Below are positions 21,626 to 30,890 of a DNA stretch of 64,000 bases, piece by piece. Location of the stretch: the NCBI GenBank assembly GCA_963575745.1, contig CAUYUJ010018868.1, forward strand, positions 22,501-86,500. Reading direction: 5' to 3'. A model generated the notes under the pieces. It was not told the DNA's origin. It worked only from the letters and a program-made list of their open reading frames with translations, and did not search any database. Made by a program: the position numbers and the translations under genes. Source of the DNA: Prorocentrum cordatum (Eukaryota > Sar > Dinophyceae > Prorocentrales > Prorocentraceae). Each line of letters opens with the position of its first letter. Position 1 is the stretch's first letter.

Positions 21626-22744
21626 ATGGCAACCCAGGTGGCTGCGCCAGCTGCGCCAGGTGGACCAGCAAATGTAGCAAATAATGGACAGGAAGCTGAA
21701 TTCGAGAGGTCGGTCCGTCATCGGGGAGATCAGGGAACACAGGACGAGGATGCACTGCAGGCGGCACGACAGGCACTCGATAAAGCGAAAACACAGAGCC
21801 TGTTGACGGCCAGCGAGGCTCCCCCCTGGTTTCAGAATATGCGCAATGAAGTGATTGCAGGACAGGCAGTCACACGTGAAGAGGCACGGGTGATGAGATC
21901 AGAGATCAACCGCATTTCCAATCAGCAGCAGAAGACAGATACACGGATGACGGAGTTAGAACGGCAGTTCCAATCGTTGCGCTCCAATTCGACAAGTAAC
22001 GCCAGTGTTTCAACCACGGCAGGGGCCTCCTTGGGGCCTGGTGGTGCTCAAAGACTTCACTGGAATCGCAGCTTCGTGGAGCTCACTGGTTGGACCAAAT
22101 GGAAAGGCACGACACTTCAGAGATCTCAATCGATGATGCGTGACAGTGATGCCACTCAACTCATTATCAATGTGAAGGCCATACTTCCCCAGGAAATCAG
22201 TGCTAAGTTCGATGACCTGGGAACCCTGCGGCTGAATGGCAATCGCATCATGATGAGCTCTGTTAAACTGAAGTTTGTTGCAGGCACTGAGGACTCAGTC
22301 TTTTGGGAAATCAAGCAGATCCTGGAGGATGCATTTACACCTGATGCGGAGCGTTCGACCACGCAGTTAGCCCGCGCCCCACCGCCGAGAGCCAGCATGT
22401 TTGTCAACCTGGCCACGACGCCTGATACGGTCAAGGTCAGACTGGAGGCTCCCCCCTGGAAGAAGGACCATATCGCGGCCTGCGGACGCTTCTACGGCAC
22501 GTGGCGTGAGATGATTGGAATCAACCCCACCATGGACATCAAGGCAGAGACGGGGTCGGGCCAGGGGGTCAGCTCCATCTGGTCCAAGCCCTCGGACCCT
22601 TCACGCCGACCGGTGGAGGTTGCCGTATTCAGGATCTCCACAGGGACCTGGACTGTTCATCGTGACACGTGGGACGGTGCGATCAGACACAATACCAACA
22701 TCTCGTGCACGTACGCGGATTTCACAACGGCACTCAACCGTTGA
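21626..22744 (+). CDS. LINE e1 ORF1 protein, 372 aa
   Basis: I chose the ATG at 21626 (MATQVAAPAAPGG); the frame is open further upstream, but that lies in the leader. The N-terminal third is Ala/Gln/Glu-rich with coiled-coil character (QAARQALDKAK; MRSEINRISNQQQKTDTRM). From about residue 145 comes the block shared with e2-e4 ORF1 (WNRSFVELTGWTKWKG), and near the C-terminus KVRLEAPPWKKDHIAACGRF. LINE ORF1 proteins bind the element RNA and chaperone priming; that role is inferred here, as I see no CCHC zinc knuckle and no family I can name. It ends at UGA 22742-22744 followed by C, and the downstream frame continues in phase into the endonuclease. Confidence 0.82.
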   Translation: MATQVAAPAAPGGPANVANNGQEAEFERSVRHRGDQGTQDEDALQAARQALDKAKTQSLLTASEAPPWFQNMRNEVIAGQAVTREEARVMRSEINRISNQQQKTDTRMTELERQFQSLRSNSTSNASVSTTAGASLGPGGAQRLHWNRSFVELTGWTKWKGTTLQRSQSMMRDSDATQLIINVKAILPQEISAKFDDLGTLRLNGNRIMMSSVKLKFVAGTEDSVFWEIKQILEDAFTPDAERSTTQLARAPPPRASMFVNLATTPDTVKVRLEAPPWKKDHIAACGRFYGTWREMIGINPTMDIKAETGSGQGVSSIWSKPSDPSRRPVEVAVFRISTGTWTVHRDTWDGAIRHNTNISCTYADFTTALNR

Positions 22745-25700
22745 CGGGGCTCAAAGGGTTCCAAGGGTAGGTCGCCTGGCTCCCTACTAATGCAGCTTGG
22801 GACTTTGAATATCAATAAACTTGGAAAGAGCCAGGATAGGGGATTCAGTTGCATGCGATTGCTAACTACACTTGGGGTCAATATCGTATGTCTTCAGGAG
22901 TGCCAGCATCTCGCACATAATTCAGAGTCTTTTAGAAAGTTGGGATGGGAATCGTATCTCTCAACTTGCATGCTTGCTGGAGTGGCCATCAGGGGGCCGC
23001 AAAGGCACAACATCAAAGCTAGCTTCCAGTACAATCGGGTTTCTATTGTTGTACTTGCTCGTCCGTGTGTTTTCTTAGTGTCGGCGTACTTTCCACATGC
23101 AGATCGTGAGGATGCGTTGGAGGTCCAATCTGAGATGCTACTCAATATTAGGAATGCTTTCACAGGCTTCACCTCTAAACACGGGTCGGGATACAAGCTC
23201 GTGCTAGCATGTGATGCGAATGTGGAGCTCACGCCTGGACTGAACACCAGGTTCGGCATCCACACAGGCGAAGCTTTGTCCATTGCCATGCACAGAGGGT
23301 ACGGAGTGAAGGGGGATCATGAGCAAAGAAGGTGGAGGGAAGATCATCTGAGGGAGGAGATGGAGGGGTTCATGCAGACAATGCGGCTTTGTGCAGTCAA
23401 CACGCTCGGAACTCAGAGAATGCCCACATTTGAACCTCTCGGCAGACGAGTTGGGCCAAGAGTTCAGCGAGTACTAGACTATGTTCATGGTGCCAACGTG
23501 CTGGCACGACTCCATTGTAGATCTGAAAGTGGACATGCTGTACGAAGCACCAGATGCCCGCTTCAGTGATCATGCTTTGCTCTGCGTGGAAATAGATGTT
23601 GAATCCAGGCCCCCCTCTCGGTACCGACCAGCACCTAGACATCACAGTGCACACAAGCAGTTCGAGACACATCGGGAGGAGGACATGTACAGAGTGATGA
23701 CTGACGTGCAGTTTCCCCACAAGCGCCCCGAGGAGCTCGCCCAAACCATCAGGGATCATGCTCTCCCCCTCCTATGTGCCCCGCGGTATCGTAGGCCGCC
23801 CCCGACGAGGACCCCGCAGCAGGCCCTTCTTGAGAAACAAGTTCGTGAGCTCAGAGGGGGTCCTCAGGCACGTCGTGAGGTTAGACGACAGCTTCGTCCC
23901 CTACAGGCCGAATGCAATCGACAGAAAGCTGAGTTCTCGGTGGAACCTACGAGGAGAGGGAGGAGGACGAGAGTGCGCAAGCTGAAGGTGGAGGGTATCG
24001 TGACGGAGAACAGGGAGGCGTGGGAGGAGGAGGTCAAGGCACATGCGGCACGCACTATGACATGTAACACGGAGCGTGAACGTAACATATTACTTGTACG
24101 CAATCTTCGTGCTCGCGCTGCTCTCCATAGCCACGCAGAGGCTCTCACACTCACGCCATCTATTGTTTATCGTGCGCGCGCACATCTTCGCAGTGGCAAG
24201 GCCTGCGGGCCTGATGGGGTCAGTATTGAGCTGTTGAAAGCATTGCCCTGGCGCTGTGTTCGCAGAATCATTGCAGTATTTCAGGATATTTTCTCAGGGG
24301 CAAGACGTACCCCCAGCTCTTGGTGTGATGTGTACTTGAATTTGATGCCAAAGATGTCGGAGATGAACTCTCTTGAGGATACTCGTAATCTTATTGTGTC
24401 CAACACCCTGGGGAAATGGTACCTCACATCAGTGACGCTGTTGATAGAGGAGAGGATTGCTCTTTGGAAAGGTAAGCTCGGGTTGTACGGCTTTGCAGGA
24501 GGTCGGCACACGTGGGAAATCGCTGCTGCGCTCAAGGGTATCGCCCAGCACGCATCCATCTGGGGCAAGGACCAGAGCGCGTGGATTGCATCGGCGGATA
24601 TTGCACGAGCATTCGACAATGTGACGCTGAGCACGCTTGCACGGGCGATGGATAAGCTTGAGATCCCAGCACGCCTGCAGTACGCCTTGCTCGAGCCGCT
24701 CTTCGAAACGAATTGCACGATCCTCTTCGAGGGTATCGAGCTTCGTGGTGTGTCTTGGGACAAAAGCTTGAGAACAGGGGGAACAGAGAGTCCGCTTGCC
24801 TTCAACATCGTGACTGTGGCCATGTGGGCCAGCGTAGTTGCCTCCCTTGACGCCCGCGAGATAGGATATGAGATCCCCAGCCCTCATGACCCCAGCACCT
24901 ATCATATATACAATCATGCGCTCTGGGCTGATAATCTTTATCTTGTGGGGAGGGGCTCGACGGAGATCCAGGACATCGTCAATGTATTCACTGTTGCCCT
25001 AAATGAATGGGGGATGAGTTGGAAGGCGTCGTCTTTGCAGGTCCTCCGTTGTGGCACTCCTGACAGGACACCAATTTGGGCACAGGTAGGGGACCAGCAG
25101 GTATCGTTCAAGCAGGTTGAGTCACTCAATATTTTAGGCAGTGTAGTCTCCAGCAGCTTTCAGGAGGGCCACGAAGATCTCCAGCATCGTCTCAAATGTG
25201 CACGTGGCGCTTTCTTTGCTCAGATATCATATTTTGGATGCAGGGCTGTGCCGTTGAAGCACAAATATCGACGATATCAGTATCAGGTTCAGTCGAGGCT
25301 CCTGTTTGCGGGAGAAGTCATCACGCTAGATGCCGAGGCCGTCCGTGCTATTCACGCTTTTGAAGGCATGTGCTTGCTTCGTATGTGGTGCCGACGCAAG
25401 CCATCCGACGTCACATGGGGTGTTTGGAGACCCCAGATGCTCCACAAGGTACGCTCGCACTTCGCCAGCGGGGGCTTCCCTTCGGCCGTGCAGATGATTG
25501 CATGGAAGAGCTGGACGATGATGCTGAGTGTTCGCAATTATATTCTTGCTGACCCACGTGCGCGGTGTACTCCTACCGCAGACGTGGCGACACCGAGGAC
25601 AGACGACGTGGCCGAGCCTTCACAGAAAAGAGTCCGATTTGAGGGACCATCATCACAACCTTTGGAGCAGAATATGACACATATTGCACAAAATGCCGAT

Positions 25701-26969
25701 TCTTTGACACATAGACTGGAGGTTATCTCTCAAAACTTGGCTCAACATATCAACACTCAGAGAACGGACATCAACAGACATAATCTCAAAAGACGCAGGC
25801 TCTCAGGATTGAGGCTAGGATTTGGTGGTACAATATCGGGGAGTCAGACGGCGACCTCTGTGCTTGCTTCTGAGCCTTCCGTCTCCCCGCCTTCTGCTTG
25901 CAGTATGGCCCAATCTCAGGATAATCGTGCATATGTTGATTCTCGCAGAGGTCTTCTGATGTATAATGTTGAATGGACTACGCGCAGGGATACTCTGAGT
26001 GAATGTCTTCGCTTGCATGCGAATCGCACGCAGGCATCATCTGGCAAGAGAATACGCAGTGGACCTGAGAGCGTGGGTCAGAGGAGCTGGCAGTATCCAT
26101 ATATATTATCATGCGGAACTATGTGGTGGCAGGCTGTGGTTCCTTCATACAGAGCTTTTCTCGACATGTGGCAGAATATATCATGCACATATAACAAAAC
26201 AAAGATCTTTGAGTATTTAGTTCAGAATTGGAAAGGGACCGCTGTCCAGAGTACGCCGCCAGAGGGGATCGGACAGGAGGGATTTGCACAGAGTGAAAAA
26301 GAGGCCGCGAGGATGGCCAAGCGTCTGGCTACGATCAATGAATGACAAACCGTGTGGGACATCATCAGCCCTGGGTTTGCAGTTGAAATGAAAGGGGATA
26401 GCATGTTAGTACACGCATGGTTGACGGGACGATGGCGGTGTCACAACAAACAATATCAACGCCGCATTGATCAATGTATTGATGTCATGGAACGAAACGC
26501 ACATGAGTTGGGGATTAGATGCTCTGGGCTGGGGAGAGATCTGTACAAACATGAATATAGGGAGGATAACACACGGGCTGACGAGCTTACACACCTGGCC
26601 CGTGAGGGCCATTGCTTCTACAATGAGTATGAATACAGATTCAATTTTGAAAGCTATCTTCAACCTATCGCCTGTCGTGGTGCCTTCGACGGGGGAGTGT
26701 GCAGCAAAGGGACGGGATGCGGGTTCTGGCTTCAGATCGGGCTTTTGAATCTCGATTACGATTGTAATAAGAGTACTCCTTATTCCCCTCTTCTTTCCTC
26801 CTCTCCTTATTCTGTGCCCTCCAATACCCCCCTCTTTTGGAGGGACGTGTGCGAAGCCGCGTGGTGCCTTGAGGAAGGTGCTACGATAACCGATGCCGAA
26901 CTCAGTGCTGCTGAGGCGCTCTCAAGCGCTGTTGTGCATTTGGCACGACAGATCCTCACCGCCAGCTGA
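22745..26969 (+). pseudogene. LINE e1 ORF2: endonuclease, RT, RNase H (broken)
   Basis: The frame continues from ORF1 after one UGA. The endonuclease shows LGTLNINKLG, VCLQECQ, ACDANVEL, VLDYVHG and SDHALL (APE type). The last two lie in different frames, so a single-base change sits near 23500-23560. RT follows with KACGPDGVS (about 24195), motif A ADIARAFDNV, motif B LRTGGTESPLAFN, motif C LWADNLYL (about 24918-24941; ADN, not ADD) and WKASSLQVL. The linker is 25560-25960. A UGA at 26343-26345 (NE-stop-QTVWD; e3 has NERATVWD) precedes RNase H, whose blocks are MKGDSMLV, NTRADELTHLAR, RGAFDGGVCSKGTGCGFW and TITDAELSAAE. It ends at TGA 26967-26969. Confidence 0.9.
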
Positions 26970-27001
26970 CCCTGCTGGACGAACGGTGCGAAAACCAAAA
27001 A

Positions 27002-27345
27002 ACCAGGTTGACGGTTCACCGCCGGCGCCAGTGGTAACTTTTGGGTGGTTTTGCGAATATTTGAAAGATATTTGACAATTCATTTTGAGAAAGCAGATTT
27101 TTCGCACCTGTAGTGGGTTAAGGCGCGTCTGCCAGTAAAATTTTCAGGTCCGTAGCTGTAGTATTACTATCAAAACACTTGGAGGATCCAACGTTAGATA
27201 AAAAACAGAAAAACGTGATTTTTCGAGTTTCTCAGGTCTTGCTCTAGACGCTTTCTTCATGCTTACCGATGAGCGCCGTGTGAGAAAAGAGCTTTACGAG
27301 GGCCCCGGCGGTAACCTGGTTGACGGTTTACCGCCGTTTCCCAGT
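27002..27345 (+). repeat. Right half of e1 target, then R2 unit
   Basis: The duplicated loop and right arm close at AGT 27030-27032. The R2 body starts ggtaacttttgggtggtttt (5' part lost) and ends gagctttacgagggccccgg with a hairpin of loop type aacctggttg. Confidence 0.8.
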
Positions 27346-27571
27346 TTTCCTAGAAATACGCCGAGAAGCTTCCTGCTTCGATCCTGGGCACTCTTACGCG
27401 TGCGAGGACTCTACGAGGATGCCGGCGGTGACCAGGTTGACGGTTCACCGCCGGCGCCAGTTCTGAAATCGCTTGGGCTGAAACTATTCGATTTTCTTTG
27501 ACATTATACGTTGTCAGAAAGATCTACGAGTCCCCCGCGGTAAGGTTGATGGTTTATCGCCGGCGGCCAGT
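27346..27571 (+). repeat. Truncated R2 and R1 ends with hairpins
   Basis: A ~115-bp R2 tail with a TGA/TCA-type hairpin closing at 27461, then only the last ~80 bp of an R1 unit (tctgaaatcgcttgggctga) with a decayed hairpin closing at 27571. Confidence 0.7.
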
Positions 27572-28547
27572 TGTTGCCGGAAGCTTAAGATTAATTCGGG
27601 GGCGCTGGAGAGTTTTTTTCCCTGTGGTATTCGATCTGATTCTTGCTCGCCATATTGATCTCGGATCCATCGGTTACCTTTTACTGCGAAAAAACACTGC
27701 GGCGGGATCGGCCGTTTCGGGTCATCTTGACACGCAGTTGCGGTTTTCTGCACATAACTCGAGCTATAGAAGAGCCACAGAGTTGTTAAGTGCAGCTAAC
27801 CGATTCAGAATGATCAGGCGCGTTCGCCTGTTCGATCGAGAGGTCTCAACTCGGTCTGCTAGCCGAGGTAGGTCCGCAAAGAAACTATTCGTATTATTTC
27901 AGTCATGTCGACAGGTGCTCTCGGTTTTTGTACTTAGCTCGAGCTATATGACAGCTACAGAGCTCATACTTGCACAAAAAACCATCCAGAATATGAGTCG
28001 CGTTGTCTGTTGAGTCCAGAGCTATGAACTTGGTCTGTGGAGTCACGAAACTATTTGTATTGTTCGAATCATCTTAAGAGGTGTTGTCGGTTTTCTGTAC
28101 TTAACTCAGGCTGTAGGAGGGCTATAGGGCTGGTAGTCTCAGGAATCGATTCGGAGAGATCAGGCGCGTCCGTCTGTCGAATCCATATCTGAGCTCGGGC
28201 TGCTGTGTAATCACAGGAATCGTTTCGGAATCAAGACGTTCCACTATTGCATTCAGAGATCTGAAATACTCGAGCTAGGTTTGCCGCACTATTCGTATTG
28301 TTCGAGTTATCTTGAGAGGTGCTGTCAATTTACGCACGTAACTCGGGCTGTAGGAGAGCTGCAGAGCTCGTATAGAAGAGAAACGAACATCGGGGGCGTT
28401 CGGCTCTTGCATCGAAAGGTCTGAAATCGCTTGGGCTGAAAAAAACTATTCGTTCTCTGCAATTTTCCTCGACATTATATATTGTCAGGAAGCTCTACGA
28501 GTCCCCCGGCGGTAAGGAAGGTTGACGGTTTACCGCCGGCGCCCACT
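27572..28547 (+). repeat. R1 unit
   Basis: Head tgttgccggaagcttaagat with a deletion that removes the ggcaagaaaaatc segment; about four eroded monomers; hairpin of loop type aaggaaggttg with the altered end gcccactg instead of gcccagt. Confidence 0.75.
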
Positions 28548-29083
28548 GCGAAAAATACCTCGTAGAGCTCTTCAGCAAAGAGCTAAGAGGAATTCGGGCG
28601 CAGGCTGGAGCTAGTTGTGACTTGGGGTCGGTTTTTCACTTTGTGCAAAATTTTGAAATTCGTTTGAAGAGCCAGTATTTTTCTTGCGTGTAGTAGGTTA
28701 TGTCGCGTCTGCCAGTTAAATTATCAGGTCCGTAGCTGCAATATTACTATCAAAAGACTTGAGGGAACCGCCGGCGGGTTTTAGTCATCTCGACACGCGT
28801 TCACGGTTTTGTACCTCGTATAGCTCTCATTGATGAGCTTGAGGAATTCCGGCGTTGTGGCATGTTTTCTATTCTCTGACAGCAGCTGAGCTCTCCCGAT
28901 GTATTTCATCATGAGTTGACTTCCAGGAACTGAGCGAATGTGAAGATCGAAAAACATGAAATAAAGATTTCGAAAAATATCTATTCTTCCACTCAACTCC
29001 GATTCTGAGCATTCTTACCAGTGTGAGGAGCTCTACGAGGTTCCCGGCGGTGACCAGGTTGACGGTTCACCGCCGGCGCCAGT
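28548..29083 (+). repeat. R2 5' modules and two joined R2 bodies
   Basis: An R2-type module (acctcgtagagctcttcagc) and body stop abruptly near 28808, where a second, decayed module (acctcgtatagctctcattg) starts and leads into the gacagcagctgagctctccc variant. A TGA/TCA-type hairpin closes at 29083. Confidence 0.7.
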
Positions 29084-29330
29084 TAAAGCATATTTAACAA
29101 TTCATTTTGAGAAAGCAGATTATTTGTACTTGTAGTGGGTTATGGCGCGTCCGGTAAAGTTTTCAGGCCCATAGGTTCAGTATTACTATTGAAACACTTG
29201 GAGGAACCGACGTTGGATAAAAACAGAAAAACGCGTTTTCTCGATTTTTTAGTTCCTCGCTCGAGAAGCTTCTTCATCTGTTCCGAGAAGCGCGGTGTGA
29301 GAAAAGAGCTCTACGAGGGTCCTGGCGGTA
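29084..29330 (+). repeat. R2 unit, hairpin left arm cut by a spliced-leader relic
   Basis: The body ends gagctctacgagggtcctgg and cggtaacc, after which the loop should follow; instead spliced-leader sequence begins. Confidence 0.8.
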
Positions 29331-29367
29331 ACCGTAGCCATTTTGGCTCAAGCCATTTTGGCTCAAG
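29331..29367 (+). other. Relict dinoflagellate spliced leader, one and two-thirds copies
   Basis: 29331-29352 is a perfect 22-nt dinoflagellate SL (starts ACCGTAGCC, ends TTTTGGCTCAAG). It is followed at 29353-29367 by a second copy lacking its first seven bases. In dinoflagellates the SL is added to mRNA 5' ends by trans-splicing, and stacked SLs mark mRNAs that were retroposed, retranscribed and trans-spliced again. Downstream are another target left arm and LINE e2. Confidence 0.95.
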
Positions 29368-29405
29368 GAAAGAGCTCTACGAGGGTCGCGGCGGTAACCT
29401 GGTTG
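29368..29405 (+). repeat. Second left half of the target, carried with LINE e2
   Basis: gaaagagctctacgagggtc then gcggcggtaacctggttg. It repeats the left half already present at 29306-29330, so it seems to have travelled inside the trans-spliced transcript. The loop variant aacctggttg matches the right junction of e2 at 35932-35941. Confidence 0.8.
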
Positions 29406-29504
29406 CCTCCCTCCTCAGGGGTCTGGCGGCTGGGGGCTCCCGCTGGGCCCTCGTCTCGAGCGGCATTGTGCCGTGCTGTTTTCCTTGGTTCCCATCAACG
29501 TACG

Positions 29505-29700
29505 CGCTACTGCAGAGTGTATTTTGCCTGAGTACCGTACACACTCATTCTGTGTTCGATTCAGATTCTCGTACGCGTGCTGCAGAGTGTCTTTTGCCTG
29601 AGGACCGTGCACACTCATTCTTTGTTCGATTCAGGTTCTCGTACGCGTGCTGCAGAGTGTCATTTGCCTGAGTACCGTACACACTCTTTGGAGGTCGAGT
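29505..29700 (+). repeat. Three ~70-bp tandem repeats in the e2 leader
   Basis: Each repeat carries gcagagtgt, a box ttttgcctgagtaccgt, cacactcattct and gattcagattctcgtacgcg. The same box occurs once in the leaders of e1 and e3. Position and conservation suggest a promoter or other transcript-level signal. Confidence 0.8.
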
Positions 29701-29849
29701 TTGCAAAGACGGCGTGGAATACTCAGAGAAGTCCCTCGTGGGAGAGTAGAAAGCTACCCCCCAGTGTGCTATCAGAGTCAGCTGTAGGTGAGTTCCACAG
29801 TATCGACGGAGACAGTGCTCTATCTTCCCTTGATTTCCCAGATCTCAGG

Positions 29850-30890
29850 ATGGAGGAGAACACAGCGGTAGGACCCTTCGGCCCCCAGCGGGCACAGCCA
29901 CCTGTCTCGGGCCTGGTCGACAGCAGGCGAAGAGGTGGGGACCAGAGGAGCCGCAGTGGTGACAGAACGGATGACAAGCCCCCTGCTTGGTGGGCCGGCG
30001 CTCAGAGTGCCATGATCGATGCCCAGAGGATACAGCTGAACGAGACCCTCACTGCACGCCTTGCTCCCATGGAGGCGACACTGGCGACGCACACGGCATC
30101 AATTGCCTCAATGAGACGCGAGATTACTGATAATGCAGCATCCTTGTCAGCACTGAGAACAGAATTCAACACGCTTCAAACTAGATCGGAGTCAGGGTCC
30201 AGCAATGGAGTGTCTTCACGGATGTCTGGGGCCTTTACTCGTGCGACCTGGAACCCGTCTTTCATTGAAATCAAGGGCTGGGTGACGGACTGGAAAAACT
30301 ATGAGCAACGAGGCCGCCAGATGCTGACACAATCACAGGTTAACGGTATCCTCAATGAGATTGTTCTTTCTCCGATCGTCGCCAGCACTTCGGCGGAAGG
30401 CAGGGTTGACACACCACGTACTCAAGAAGAAAATGATGGTCGCACATTCGGATACAGTCGCATCATAATCTTTTTCACCATGGGGACCGACTCCAGAATA
30501 TTGTGGGATATGCTCCATAGACTCCTTGCGGCAGTGCACAGTGGAACCAGTAAAACATTGACAGAGGTGGCCAAACAGGCTACAGAAGCACAGGGTAGTA
30601 TCAAAGTCATTGTTGAGGCGGCTCCGCACAAACAACCACATGTTAATTGCGCAGGTAAGTTTCAGAACATCTTCAGGCGCCATGTCAATGCGGCCCTGGG
30701 AATTATTGTTCGAGCGGAGCTGGGACCACCTACGACGCACTTCTGGGGCAAGCTCCCCAACGACACCACAAATGGCAAGGTCATCGCTGTTTTTAACCCA
30801 GCAACGAACTATGAGATCCTGCCCGCTCTGGCCGTCTTGGACCCTGCCATCAATACGGCACAGCTCCAGGCTGATCTGAGGGCTGAATGA
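29850..30890 (+). CDS. LINE e2 ORF1 protein, 346 aa
   Basis: The start is taken at ATG 29850 (MEENTAVGPFG); the frame is open upstream through the leader, so the start is uncertain. The N-terminus is Pro/Arg-rich. Residues about 60-125 have coiled-coil character (SMRREITDNAASLSALRTEFN). The shared block WNPSFIEIKGWVTDWKN follows at about 133, and KVIVEAAPHKQPHVNCAGKF lies near the C-terminus. RNA binding is inferred from family position only. The stop is UGA 30888-30890 followed by C; ORF2 continues in the same frame, and the nearest ATGs (30887, 30892) are out of frame. Confidence 0.85.
   Translation: MEENTAVGPFGPQRAQPPVSGLVDSRRRGGDQRSRSGDRTDDKPPAWWAGAQSAMIDAQRIQLNETLTARLAPMEATLATHTASIASMRREITDNAASLSALRTEFNTLQTRSESGSSNGVSSRMSGAFTRATWNPSFIEIKGWVTDWKNYEQRGRQMLTQSQVNGILNEIVLSPIVASTSAEGRVDTPRTQEENDGRTFGYSRIIIFFTMGTDSRILWDMLHRLLAAVHSGTSKTLTEVAKQATEAQGSIKVIVEAAPHKQPHVNCAGKFQNIFRRHVNAALGIIVRAELGPPTTHFWGKLPNDTTNGKVIAVFNPATNYEILPALAVLDPAINTAQLQADLRAE

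Larger units (their letters stand above)
21164..27001 (+). mobile_element. LINE e1, full length in layout, inactivated
   Basis: It is bounded by accaggttg on both sides (21155-21163 and 27002-27010). Layout: 5' leader, ORF1, in-frame UGA, endonuclease, RT, linker, RNase H, 32-bp tail ending gaaaaccaaaa. One frameshift in the endonuclease and one extra UGA before RNase H make it non-autonomous as written. Confidence 0.92.
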
